A DNA stretch of 17,572 nt, from positions 1-17,572 of the forward strand of contig CAUZJR010000059.1 of assembly GCA_963580005.1 (NCBI GenBank), written 5' to 3'. This DNA is from UBA8437 sp963580005. GTDB lineage: Bacteria > Planctomycetota > Planctomycetia > Planctomycetales > Planctomycetaceae. Under the pieces are notes generated by a model. The model saw only the letters and a program-made list of their open reading frames with translations, ran no database searches and had not been told where the DNA came from. The translations under genes were made by a program, and so were the position numbers. Numbering within the stretch: position 1 is the first letter of the stretch; every line of letters begins with the position of its first letter. Positions 7,246 to 15,049 of this stretch are shown here, in pieces.

Positions 7246-8652
7246 TCAGCGGCCCAGCGGATCCACTAGCAGGGCGCCTCGCTTGGTGGCCTTCCAGTAC
7301 CGGTCGAACTCGCCGCAGTTCTTCCGGTCCAGGAACTGGCAGGTCACGCGGTTGGCGTATCCCGGACGCGGCCCCGGGATCGGGTCTTTCCCCAGCTGAC
7401 CCTTCATCAACCGGCCCAGGAACCTCAGGTTGTCGGTGCAGCCGGGCCGGTGAGCGTCGTGGCGGACGATGATGATCACGTCGGGGTAGGTGATCTTGAC
7501 CAGGAAGGGCTGGTAGCTGGGCCGAGGAGCCTTCTTGTACTTTTCCAGCTTTTCGGGATCGAGTTTCAGGCCCAGCCCCGGGCCGCGGGGGACGGGGATC
7601 GTGCCGTTGGTCACCTTCGTCCGAGTGGTGGTGACATCGTCGGTCCACAGGTGGGCCAGGTTGACGTGATCGATCGTGGCACTGGGGAAGACCGCCACCT
7701 CGTGAGCCAAAAAGGCCTGGTTGATCTGCCCGCCGGCCTGCTGCAGCATGAACGGCAGCCCCGACTCCTCGGACACGCCGGCCACCTTGATCGCATGCCC
7801 GATCGGAGCGTGACCGGCCATGTAGCCGTCGCAGGCCCTGTCGACCAGGTAGTTGACCGGGCCGTGATGGATCAACAACTCGATCTCCGACTCGGCGATC
7901 AGCTTGCGGTACCCGTCGCGATCGGCCGTGGCGATGGGATCCTCGATCCGACCGATCACCGGGAACTTGCCGAGTTCCCTGAGGATGGGGGAGATGTCCT
8001 TGTAGGCGGCGTTGGCGTTGAAATCGAGTTGCACGCGGAACCCGCGGGGGGCGACCTTCTGCATCGCCCGGGCCTGGTCGATGACGTTGTGCACCTGGTC
8101 GATGTGGTACTTCAGCCATCGATATCCGCGGCTGGCCGCCTGCCGGATCTCCTCGGCTAGCTCATCACCCGATCGCGACACCGTCCAGGCGGCCACCGGG
8201 ATCCGGTCGCGGACTTTCGGGCCGATCAACCGCCAGGCCGGCAGGCCCAGCGACTTGCCCATCAGGTCGTACAGCGCCATGTTCAGAAACAGGTTGCGGC
8301 GATCCCCCAGCCACTGGAACGGACTGGTCCCCACGTACCGCGCCATCTCCTTGTCGGTCATCGACGCCGCCCCCCACGACTCGCCCAGGCCGACCAGGTC
8401 CGAATTGGTCCGGACGCGGAAGATCGTCCGCAACTGCAGGCCTCTGCCGTGGTACCGGAACAGCGCCTGGCTGTTGAAGGAGTGGTAGGGCACCAGGATC
8501 TCGTCCCACTCGATCCCGGTGATTCTCAACTTGCCCGCATCAGCCGCCTCGACACGATTGCACAGCCAGGGAGACAGCAGGCCGAGCCCGGTGGTGGCGG
8601 TGGCTGCGGTGGCTGCGGTGGTGGTGAGGAATTCTCGGCGGTTGAGTCTCAT
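7246..8652 (-). CDS. Tat-exported enolase-superfamily (mandelate racemase/muconate lactonizing type) protein
   Basis: A 468-aa protein with a twin-arginine signal (LNRREFLTTT, residues 3-12, then an Ala/Thr-rich hydrophobic stretch to about 37), so it is probably folded before export. The capping domain spans about 40-150 and the barrel follows. Expected superfamily positions: K181-Y-H183 at strand 2, where many members have KxK; Asp210 in LDFNAN (strand 3 metal ligand); Glu237 in GRIEDP (strand 4 ligand). At strand 5, where Glu or Asp normally supplies the third ligand, the sequence reads LLIHHG with His262-His263. About 100 residues after the normal end of the family (GPGLGLKL, about 357-364) contain several Cys and His residues, including HDAHRPGC. 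The start overlaps the PPC gene stop as ATGA. Substrate and even catalytic activity are unknown; fold assignment is firm, function is not. Confidence 0.85.
   Translation of the reverse strand: MRLNRREFLTTTAATAATATTGLGLLSPWLCNRVEAADAGKLRITGIEWDEILVPYHSFNSQALFRYHGRGLQLRTIFRVRTNSDLVGLGESWGAASMTDKEMARYVGTSPFQWLGDRRNLFLNMALYDLMGKSLGLPAWRLIGPKVRDRIPVAAWTVSRSGDELAEEIRQAASRGYRWLKYHIDQVHNVIDQARAMQKVAPRGFRVQLDFNANAAYKDISPILRELGKFPVIGRIEDPIATADRDGYRKLIAESEIELLIHHGPVNYLVDRACDGYMAGHAPIGHAIKVAGVSEESGLPFMLQQAGGQINQAFLAHEVAVFPSATIDHVNLAHLWTDDVTTTRTKVTNGTIPVPRGPGLGLKLDPEKLEKYKKAPRPSYQPFLVKITYPDVIIIVRHDAHRPGCTDNLRFLGRLMKGQLGKDPIPGPRPGYANRVTCQFLDRKNCGEFDRYWKATKRGALLVDPLGR
8590..8625. repeat. Four imperfect 9-bp units inside the Tat signal sequence
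   Basis: Four consecutive 9-bp units read GGTGGTGGC, GGTGGCTGC, GGTGGCTGC and GGTGGTGGT. On the coding strand they encode residues 10-21 of the Tat signal peptide (TTTAATAATATT), the hydrophobic stretch just after the twin arginines. Change in copy number would stay in frame and lengthen or shorten the signal core. Confidence 0.55.
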
Positions 8653-11057
8653 GGTGTGGCAGCCTGGAAGCGGACGGGGACCATCGTGATGGACACCGCT
8701 GGCCAGCGACCATCCTGCAGTGCGGTGGCGACCAGCTTGATCTCCCAGTCACCGCTCAGCCTGTCATCGGGCAGGGTCATCACCTTCAGCGTCGCGGTTT
8801 TCTGGCCGGGTTTCAGAGTCAGCGTCTGCGCCTTGATCAGGCCCTTGAGTGCCTCGGGCGGCTCGATGCGGACGGTGGTGGTTTCCTGGAGCTTGGCCGA
8901 GCGAGCCACGGAGACGGGAATCTCGAAACTGCCTCCAGGCGACACGGTCAATTCGCCGGCCCGGTGAGCGAGTTTCAGGAGTGCTCCTTCGAGGATCATG
9001 GTGATGCTGCCGGTCGACGCCTTGATGATGTGGCGTTTGCGTCCCTTGGCATCGGCGACGATGGCGACCGAGTGGACGATCATCCGCGTGGTGCGGTCCG
9101 TCTCGAGCCACTCGGGCATGAAGCAGGGGTACTGCACCTGTGCCGCTCCGTCGGGCACCTTCAGCACCGGCCCCTGCATGCCCTGGACCCGGCGCTGCTG
9201 CGTGGCGGCCATCCGCACGCGAATCGCTCCGGTGTAGCCCTTGTCCCTCTTCACGATGAAATCGGCCGGATAGGTCGTGCCCCGGTGCACCGGACGCTGC
9301 CGGTTGCGGTCGATCAGTTCGAGTGTCGCGGGGGAGTCGAGCTTGCGGACCAGCAGCATGCGGTTGTCGAACCGGGCGGTGGCCTTTCGAGCGACCAGAT
9401 TGCCCGAGAAGCGGCTGCGGGCCTTCACGCTGAGGAGTTTCTTGTCGACCATCGCGTTTCCGGTTGCCGTCAGAAACACGACATCGGTGCCCGACGTGGC
9501 TGCCACCTCGACGTCGAACTTCACCGACGGCTTCCCCTTGGGAATCTTGATCTCCGCGGGCACCTTGACCCCTGCGGGCAGGCCACCCAGCGTGACGACG
9601 ATCTCCTCGTTGAAGCCTCCGGTGCGGGTACACGAGAGGGTCAGGGGGGCCTTACCGCCGACGGGGGCGACGAAGGACTGGGGCATCGAGAGTGCAAAGC
9701 CGGGTCGCGGAATTGCGACGGTCAGGCGGTAGACCGAGTCGAGTCGGCCAGCCACGCCGGTGCCGTTGTGCACGCGGACGCGGTAGGTGCCGTCGGCGGG
9801 GGCCTTGAAGTCGAGTCCGGCGTCGAGTGTCCCGCCGAAGTCATCGTTGAGCGCCAGCTGCTTGTCCTTGGCGTCCAGCACACTCAGCACCGGATCCAGC
9901 CGCGTGCCGATCTGTGTCGACACCGCTTCGAGCCGGAACAGCTGCCCGGCCTTGGCCTCCAGGGTGTACTCGTCGACCTCGTCGGGCCGGGCCAGCCTTC
10001 CGGTGACAGCGGTGCCGGGGGCCAGCGTGCGATCGCCTCCGGTGAGCGGTTCCACTGTCTCGACCAGGTCATCCAGGGGGAGTGCCAGCGGAGGAGTTTG
10101 GCCGAAGGGAGTTTTTAGTCGATAATCGAACCACCCGCGGCCGGAGGTGTCGGCGGGGAAAGTGACCTGGCTGACGAGGCTTTCGAGACGTGCGGTGCCG
10201 GTCTTGACGCCGTAACCGATGAACGTCACCGCGGCGGTTGTACCCGGCTTGCCGCCGCTGGGCACGCTGGTGACCAGGCGAGGTCCGGGGGTCAGTTCGA
10301 GTCGATAGACGAACGAACGGTGTCCGCGGTGGTCCAGGTCGGCGACTTCCACGGTGTAGCGTTGTCCCTTCTTGACCGACACCGTGGCCGCGCAGTCCTC
10401 ACCTCGAGTGTCGATCACGTCAGCCAGCAGTGCCCCCCGGGCGTCTCGGACCTTGAGCGTCCCGTTGAAATTGGCTCCCAGTCGACGGGCGTAGAGTTCG
10501 ACACTCAGGCACCCGTCGGCGGTGGCGGTCAGGGTGTAGAGATCGACCTCGGTGATTCGCGAGAGCCGTCCGTTGACGGTGACGGGGAGTTGTCCCAGTG
10601 ACTGGGCCTCGGACTGGCGTCGCGACTCGAGCACCTCGGGACCGTCGCCCACAAAAAAGACCGCCGTGCCCGAGGCTCCGTTGGCATTGGCGACTTGCCA
10701 GTGGATGGGACCGCGGGGCAGGTCGCTGGGCAAGGTGAAGGTGGCGGTCAGTTCTCGAGGGATCTTGAACGCGGTGGTCCGGCCCTTGGGACCAAACCAG
10801 TAGGGGGGAGGAGCCACCAGCAGGCGGCCCAGTGGACCGCTGGTCTTCAGCGTGGCAGTGGACTGGTGCAGGAAGAAGTCGACATCGGGAGTGAAATCGT
10901 AGCCACCCAGCTGGACCTCGATCGTCGAGCCCGCCGGTGCTCCGGCCGGGAAGGTGTGACCCACGCCCGGGGCCTGGGCGGGCAGAGGTGAAGCGATCGA
11001 CACGAGCGAACAGGCGGCCGCGAGGACGACTCGGGTCAACAGGGAGCCTTGCGGCAT
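8649..11057 (-). CDS. Exported protein with two pre-peptidase C-terminal (PPC) domains and Ig-like regions
   Basis: An 802-aa protein with an N-terminal signal peptide (about 1-29, hydrophobic core LTRVVLAAACSLVS, AQA cleavage site). After an Ig-like region at about 33-135 there are two PPC domains, about 160-256 (VNGRLSRITEVDLYTLTA) and 350-446 (VTGRLARPDEVDEYTLEA); the two openings align closely, showing a duplication. Residues 450-550 and about 700-800 look like Ig-type beta domains, separated by a stretch at about 555-695 that I do not recognise. No protease or other catalytic motif was seen, so it is probably a structural or binding protein of the envelope. In Planctomycetes such proteins commonly sit beside DUF1501 and DUF1549/DUF1553 genes, as here. 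It starts 36 nt after the DUF1501 stop without an obvious ribosome binding site, and its stop overlaps the next start as ATGA. Confidence 0.85.
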   Translation of the reverse strand: MPQGSLLTRVVLAAACSLVSIASPLPAQAPGVGHTFPAGAPAGSTIEVQLGGYDFTPDVDFFLHQSTATLKTSGPLGRLLVAPPPYWFGPKGRTTAFKIPRELTATFTLPSDLPRGPIHWQVANANGASGTAVFFVGDGPEVLESRRQSEAQSLGQLPVTVNGRLSRITEVDLYTLTATADGCLSVELYARRLGANFNGTLKVRDARGALLADVIDTRGEDCAATVSVKKGQRYTVEVADLDHRGHRSFVYRLELTPGPRLVTSVPSGGKPGTTAAVTFIGYGVKTGTARLESLVSQVTFPADTSGRGWFDYRLKTPFGQTPPLALPLDDLVETVEPLTGGDRTLAPGTAVTGRLARPDEVDEYTLEAKAGQLFRLEAVSTQIGTRLDPVLSVLDAKDKQLALNDDFGGTLDAGLDFKAPADGTYRVRVHNGTGVAGRLDSVYRLTVAIPRPGFALSMPQSFVAPVGGKAPLTLSCTRTGGFNEEIVVTLGGLPAGVKVPAEIKIPKGKPSVKFDVEVAATSGTDVVFLTATGNAMVDKKLLSVKARSRFSGNLVARKATARFDNRMLLVRKLDSPATLELIDRNRQRPVHRGTTYPADFIVKRDKGYTGAIRVRMAATQQRRVQGMQGPVLKVPDGAAQVQYPCFMPEWLETDRTTRMIVHSVAIVADAKGRKRHIIKASTGSITMILEGALLKLAHRAGELTVSPGGSFEIPVSVARSAKLQETTTVRIEPPEALKGLIKAQTLTLKPGQKTATLKVMTLPDDRLSGDWEIKLVATALQDGRWPAVSITMVPVRFQAATP

Positions 11058-11072
11058 GAGTGCACCGTTGCT

Positions 11073-11087
11073 GGGGTAGTTGACCCC
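11073..11087 (-). other. Small hairpin between the DUF1501 and PPC genes
   Basis: A perfect 5-bp inverted repeat, GGGGT-AGTTG-ACCCC on the plus strand, lies in the 36-nt gap 7 nt past the DUF1501 stop. The transcript would form a short GC-rich stem. No T-tract follows on the transcribed strand, so it is not a typical intrinsic terminator. It could affect relative expression of the two genes or be chance. Confidence 0.3.
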
Positions 11088-11093
11088 GACGCC

Positions 11094-12443
11094 CTAGACC
11101 AGTTCGTCGACGAACTTCCCGCCGGTGACCAGGGGGACCGGTCGTCCCAGCGGCGTCAGGTACTGGCGATCGACGTCGATGCCCAGTTGGCCCAGGATGG
11201 TCCGCATCAGGTCCTGGATGCCCACCGGCGTGGTGGTCGGGTACATGGCCTTGGAGTCCGAGGCCCCGACGACCGCACCACTCTTGATCCCGCCACCGGC
11301 CAGGATCACGCTCTGGCACTGAGCCCAGTGATCCCGCCCGGCGTTGGCGTTGATCTTGGGAGTCCGTCCCATTTCGCCCCACATGATCACCAGGGTTTCC
11401 TCCAGGAGACCCCGATCCTCGAGATCGTTCAGCAGCGTCGAGAGTGCGGCGTCGGCATGAGGCACCAGCGCTTTTTCGTGGCTGGTGAAGTTGTCGACGT
11501 GAGTGTCCCAGCTGCCGTGGCTGATCCCAACAAACCGGCATCCCGCCTCGACCAGCCGACGGCTCAGCAGGCAACACTGACCCAGCGACGTCAGGCCGTA
11601 CTCGGCCCGCAGTTTGGGGTTCTCGGAATTCATGTCAAACGCACGGCGTGCACCGGGCGAGGTGACCAGTTCGAGTGCTTTTTCGTAGTAGGTCGACATC
11701 GAGGCGGCCCGTCCGCGTCCCGAGCGACCCTCGGCGAGTTTTTCGACCCCCGAGAGCAGTCTCCGCCGCAGGTCAAAACGGCGACGGCTGGTTCCGGCGG
11801 CGAGGTTGAGGTCTCGGACCTGGAAGTCCGGCTGCACCGGATCGGTTTCGATCACGAAGGGAGCGAACTTGGCCCCGTAGAACCCCGGTCCTCCCGGCCC
11901 CATCGGTTCGGGCACGCAGATGTAGGGAGGCACGTCGCCGGTGTGTCCGAGTTCTCGCGAGATCATCGACCCAATCGACGGGTAGACCTCGTTGAAGGGC
12001 GTCGAGTTGGCCTGGCCATCGCCGAACGTCGGCGCTCGGCCGGTCAGGCACCAGTGCCTGCCGGTCTGGTGGCCGTTGTCCCGATGACTATGCGAACGCA
12101 GGATCGTGAACTTGTCTGTGATCTTGGCACAGCGAGGCAGGATGTTGCCGATGCGGGTGCCGGGGACCTTGGTGGCAATCGGGTCGAAGGTGCCACGGAT
12201 CTCCTTGGGAGCGTTCGGCTTCAGGTCCCACATGTCGATGTGGCTGGGCCCGCCTTCCAGGAAGATCATGATCACCGACTTGGCCTGGGCCCCGTCACCC
12301 GAGGCCGCCTTGGCCTGGAGTTCCAGCAGGGTCGGCAACGACAGCCCGGCCAGGGCACCGGTGCCACCCAGCCGCAGCAGATTGCGGCGAGACAGGCCGT
12401 CGCAAGAGTCACCGAATGAGCGTCCCAGCGAAAGACTCAACAT
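11094..12443 (-). CDS. DUF1501 family protein, Tat-exported, sulfatase/alkaline phosphatase-like fold
   Basis: A 449-aa protein with a twin-arginine signal (LSRRNLLRLGG, residues 17-27, hydrophobic core to about 47). The DUF1501 hallmarks are all visible: IFLEGGPSHIDMWDLKP (60-76), the HSHRDNGHQTGRHWCLTG segment (118-135), WDTH (312-315), GEMGRTPKI (356-364) and GRDHW (369-373). The family is related to the sulfatase and alkaline phosphatase fold, but no reaction has been assigned to it to my knowledge. It is abundant in Planctomycetes, nearly always next to DUF1549/DUF1553 genes, as seen here. The ATG at 12443 has GAGGA about 6 nt upstream and places the twin arginine near the N-terminus. 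It follows the DUF1549 gene by 60 nt, and that gap contains a hairpin. Family assignment is secure, function unknown. Confidence 0.93.
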   Translation of the reverse strand: MLSLSLGRSFGDSCDGLSRRNLLRLGGTGALAGLSLPTLLELQAKAASGDGAQAKSVIMIFLEGGPSHIDMWDLKPNAPKEIRGTFDPIATKVPGTRIGNILPRCAKITDKFTILRSHSHRDNGHQTGRHWCLTGRAPTFGDGQANSTPFNEVYPSIGSMISRELGHTGDVPPYICVPEPMGPGGPGFYGAKFAPFVIETDPVQPDFQVRDLNLAAGTSRRRFDLRRRLLSGVEKLAEGRSGRGRAASMSTYYEKALELVTSPGARRAFDMNSENPKLRAEYGLTSLGQCCLLSRRLVEAGCRFVGISHGSWDTHVDNFTSHEKALVPHADAALSTLLNDLEDRGLLEETLVIMWGEMGRTPKINANAGRDHWAQCQSVILAGGGIKSGAVVGASDSKAMYPTTTPVGIQDLMRTILGQLGIDVDRQYLTPLGRPVPLVTGGKFVDELV

Positions 12444-12472
12444 GGCTTTCCTCGATCCCCAAACCTACCGGA

Positions 12473-12497
12473 GTGGTCCGTTACTCTTATCGACCAC
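12473..12497 (-). other. Hairpin between the DUF1549/DUF1553 and DUF1501 genes
   Basis: A perfect 6-bp inverted repeat GTGGTC (12473-12478) and GACCAC (12492-12497), with a 13-nt loop, lies 6 nt past the DUF1549 gene stop on the transcribed strand. No run of T follows on that strand, so it is not a classical terminator. It could be a processing or attenuation hairpin that sets the ratio of the two proteins. Confidence 0.35.
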
Positions 12498-12503
12498 GCC
12501 AGC

Positions 12504-14906
12504 CTAGTGATTGTACAGGAACTCCTTGGTGTTCAAGAGTGTCCAGAGGACATCCTCGATCGCCGCTCGACGCTTTCCGGGCGATTCTCGAAACGCCACG
12601 GCCAGCAACGTCCGTTCACCGTCGGTGGGCAGCCGCGACAACGTCGCCAGGAACAACTCGTCCAGCACCTGGTCGTCGGTCAACTTCAAGGCGGCCAGCC
12701 GGGCGGCCCGGCCGTCCCGATGACGGATCTTCTGGAAGGACTCGGGCGAGTTCATCAGGTGCAGGGCCTGAGCAATACTTGGCTCGTTGCCCCGTTCGCA
12801 CTCGCAGACGGTGACCCGTTGAGGCCGACCGAAGATCTGGAAGAAGTACGACGGCAGGCGGTTGTCCCAGATCTCGATTGCCCGAGAACCCCGCGGCCAA
12901 CCGTTGAACTCTTCGGGCACACCCGTCGACTGGCAGATCGCGTCGAGCAGCACCTCGGCGGGCAACGCCTTGTGCGAAGCGTGCGAGTAGTTCTGGTCGT
13001 CGAGTTCGTTGTCGGGCAGGGTGGAACTGGAGAGCTGGTAGGCCCGTGAGGCGAGCAGGGTGCGGGTGAAGGCCTTGAGGTCGTAGTTCTTGGCGCGGAG
13101 ATGGGCGGCGAGGGCGTCGAGCAGTTCTTCGTTCGAGGCGGGGTTCGTCGCGCGATGGTCGTCGATCGGCTCGACCAGACCGCGACCGAAATAGTGAGCC
13201 CAGAGCCGGTTGGCGATGGTGCGGGCGAAGAAGGGGTTCTGGGCCGAGGTCATCCAGTGCGACAGTGCCGCTCGCCGAGCGGTGGGGTCCTTGAGCGTGA
13301 TCGGCTGGCTGCCCAGGCCGGCCGTGGGCACCAGCTCACCGCTGCGGGGGTGCTTGAGATCTGAGCCGGGGACATCGAGAATTTTCTGGGCACCGCCGGG
13401 AGCCCCTTTGCGTTTGACGCCGGTGAAGAACCCGGCGAGTGCGAAGTAGTCCTTCTGCCCCCACTTCTCGAAGGGGTGGTGATGACAGTGAGCACAGGCA
13501 ATCCGCACGCCCAGGAAGAGTTGGCTGAACGAGCGGGACAGTTCCTCGGGCGAGACCAGCGACAGGTAGACCGCAGCGGGGGTCTCGTCCCGGGTCGTTC
13601 CTCGCACGGTCAGGATCTCGTCGACGAACCGGTCATAGGGCACGTTCTCTGCCATCTGCCGCCTGAGCCATCTCGTGACGGCCACCGTCACCTCGGGCTT
13701 CAGTTTCTGGTTGTCGACCTTCAGCACGTCGGCCCACTTCATCGCCCAGTAGTCGGCGTACTCGTCGCGTTCGAGCAGTCTCGCCACCAGTGCGTCTCGC
13801 TTGCCCGGCGTCTTGTCGGCCAGGAAGGCCCGCACGGCTCGCGAGGTGGGCAGCGTGCCGATCGTGTCGAGGTGAGCACGCCTCATGAAGGTGGCATCGT
13901 CGGCGAGTTCACTGGGCGGGATCCCCAGTGCACTCAGCCGATCCCACACGTGCTTGTCGATGAAGTTGTGCTCGGCAGGTCGCTGGAAGACGATCCCCGG
14001 CTGAGGCCGGGTGATGCGGCTGACGGCCACCTGGCCCATGTACCTCACCAGGATCGCCGCTTCTCCGGGGACCTCGGTCGAGACGACCAGCCCGCGACGA
14101 TTGACCCCGGCGATCACCTCGTTGTTCGACTCGTATTCCGCCTCGGCCGTCACGCACCAGGTCTGGCCACTGGCGTCGGTGGCGGTCACTCTGAGCTGCT
14201 GCTGCTGTCGGGTATCGAGCAGTCGGTGGGGAGGGTCGACCTGGATCGAGGTACACACCCGGCCCGGCACGTCGAATTGGGCCCCCTCGGCAATCCACCT
14301 CTGCAGGCGGCGGTAGCGATGCCCGCCGGGCACCAGCTTACGGCCTCCGCCATGAGGCACCGTGGCGGCGCCCTTGGTCAGCAGCAGGCTGCTGTCGGGC
14401 ACCGCCGGTGAGACCCGGCCGCCCCGTTTTTCTTTTGCCAGTGCCGCGTGATCCGCCTCGGGATCGAACCCGAATATGCTCAGCTTGAACCCATTTTGCC
14501 CCTCGGCCTTGCCGTGACATCCGCCCGAGTTGCAGCGGGCTTTGCTGAGAATCGGGATCACGTCGTCGCGGAACGACAACGGAGCCGGTTGAGACACTCC
14601 GACGACCTGGACATCGATCGTCCGCGTGGCCTGGCCCACGGTGATCCGGATCCGAGTGCGGCCATCTCTCATCGGACTCACCAGGCCGTCCTGGTTCACC
14701 CTCGCAGTCGCCGGGTCCACCACCGACCACTTCGCGTCTCGAGTCCGATCAACAACCCGGTCACCACGCCGGGATTCGACCAGCACCTGGACCGTGTCCT
14801 CGGGAGATCCCAGCCTGACCACGTCGGGCCGCACCAGCAGCGGCTCGTCGGCCGATACCACCAGCGCGGTCCACAGCACGACCAAGGCAGCCAGGACAGG
14901 TCGCAT
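12504..14906 (-). CDS. DUF1549/DUF1553 (planctomycete cytochrome-associated) exported protein with Big-2 domains
   Basis: An 800-aa exported protein with a signal peptide (1-19, LAALVVLWTALVVSA). Domains in order: a bacterial Ig-like (Big-2) domain at about 25-103; a cytochrome-like region with CNSGGCHG (C125, C130, H131) and GQNGFKLSIFGFDPE (136-150); a second Big-2-like region at about 222-300; DUF1549 from HNFIDKHVWDRL (about 313-324) through the segment with CAHCHHHPFEKW (C471, C474, H475); and DUF1553 from NPFFARTIANRLWAHYFGRG (557-576) to the end. The two Cys-His motifs resemble heme attachment sites, and the family is classed with planctomycete cytochrome domains, but heme binding is not shown by the sequence. 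It is the first gene behind the promoter at 14983-15012 and heads the four-gene cluster. No clear Shine-Dalgarno precedes the ATG at 14906. Physiological role unknown. Confidence 0.93.
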   Translation of the reverse strand: MRPVLAALVVLWTALVVSADEPLLVRPDVVRLGSPEDTVQVLVESRRGDRVVDRTRDAKWSVVDPATARVNQDGLVSPMRDGRTRIRITVGQATRTIDVQVVGVSQPAPLSFRDDVIPILSKARCNSGGCHGKAEGQNGFKLSIFGFDPEADHAALAKEKRGGRVSPAVPDSSLLLTKGAATVPHGGGRKLVPGGHRYRRLQRWIAEGAQFDVPGRVCTSIQVDPPHRLLDTRQQQQLRVTATDASGQTWCVTAEAEYESNNEVIAGVNRRGLVVSTEVPGEAAILVRYMGQVAVSRITRPQPGIVFQRPAEHNFIDKHVWDRLSALGIPPSELADDATFMRRAHLDTIGTLPTSRAVRAFLADKTPGKRDALVARLLERDEYADYWAMKWADVLKVDNQKLKPEVTVAVTRWLRRQMAENVPYDRFVDEILTVRGTTRDETPAAVYLSLVSPEELSRSFSQLFLGVRIACAHCHHHPFEKWGQKDYFALAGFFTGVKRKGAPGGAQKILDVPGSDLKHPRSGELVPTAGLGSQPITLKDPTARRAALSHWMTSAQNPFFARTIANRLWAHYFGRGLVEPIDDHRATNPASNEELLDALAAHLRAKNYDLKAFTRTLLASRAYQLSSSTLPDNELDDQNYSHASHKALPAEVLLDAICQSTGVPEEFNGWPRGSRAIEIWDNRLPSYFFQIFGRPQRVTVCECERGNEPSIAQALHLMNSPESFQKIRHRDGRAARLAALKLTDDQVLDELFLATLSRLPTDGERTLLAVAFRESPGKRRAAIEDVLWTLLNTKEFLYNH

Positions 14907-14982
14907 GGGCTGGTACCAGGGGTTGGGGCAGGAGGCAGCGGCCTTCCCGGGACGGGACGGCGGGAGGACTGATCGCAGTCTT

Positions 14983-15012
14983 ATTCTACGATCTGTGACC
15001 GAAACGGGTCAA
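14983..15012 (-). promoter_or_regulatory. Sigma-70-like promoter for the DUF1549-DUF1501-PPC-enolase-fold cluster
   Basis: Reading the minus strand, TTGACC (complement of 15007-15012), an 18-nt spacer and TAGAAT (complement of 14983-14988) each differ from the -35 and -10 consensus by one base. Transcription would begin near 14976, giving a leader of about 70 nt before the ATG at 14906. The site lies just past the stop of the methyltransferase gene at 15050. GATCG (14971-14975) and CGATC (14989-14993) form an inverted repeat around the -10 box and could be an operator. Confidence 0.6.
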
Positions 15013-15049
15013 TCAGCATGGATGCGTGCAGCAGGGATCCGTGGCCCGG

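Noticed and set aside
7258..7270. GGATCCACTAG, identical to part of a common cloning-vector polylinker
   Set aside because: It encodes the in-frame C-terminus of the enolase-fold protein (LLVDPLGR) and no other vector sequence flanks it, so it is a chance match.
7246..8652. A second copy of enolase next to eno
   Set aside because: The two share only the superfamily fold. The exported protein lacks the GEHADN, KVNQIG and SHRSGET motifs and carries a Tat signal, so it is not a duplicate of eno.
8764..9633. Second minus-strand open frame inside the PPC gene
   Set aside because: It is a shifted frame of the PPC gene, rich in Arg, Gly and His, and has no domain. The true frame is continuous, so there is no frameshift to explain.
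11049..12419. Open frame of 456 codons on the plus strand opposite the DUF1501 gene
   Set aside because: The minus strand encodes a clear DUF1501 protein over the same bases. The antisense product is low-complexity with no recognisable motif, as expected for a shadow frame in GC-rich DNA.
12504..14906. True multiheme cytochrome
   Set aside because: Only two Cys-His motifs are present and one has four residues between the cysteines. The protein is better described by its DUF1549/DUF1553 family, and heme binding is left open.
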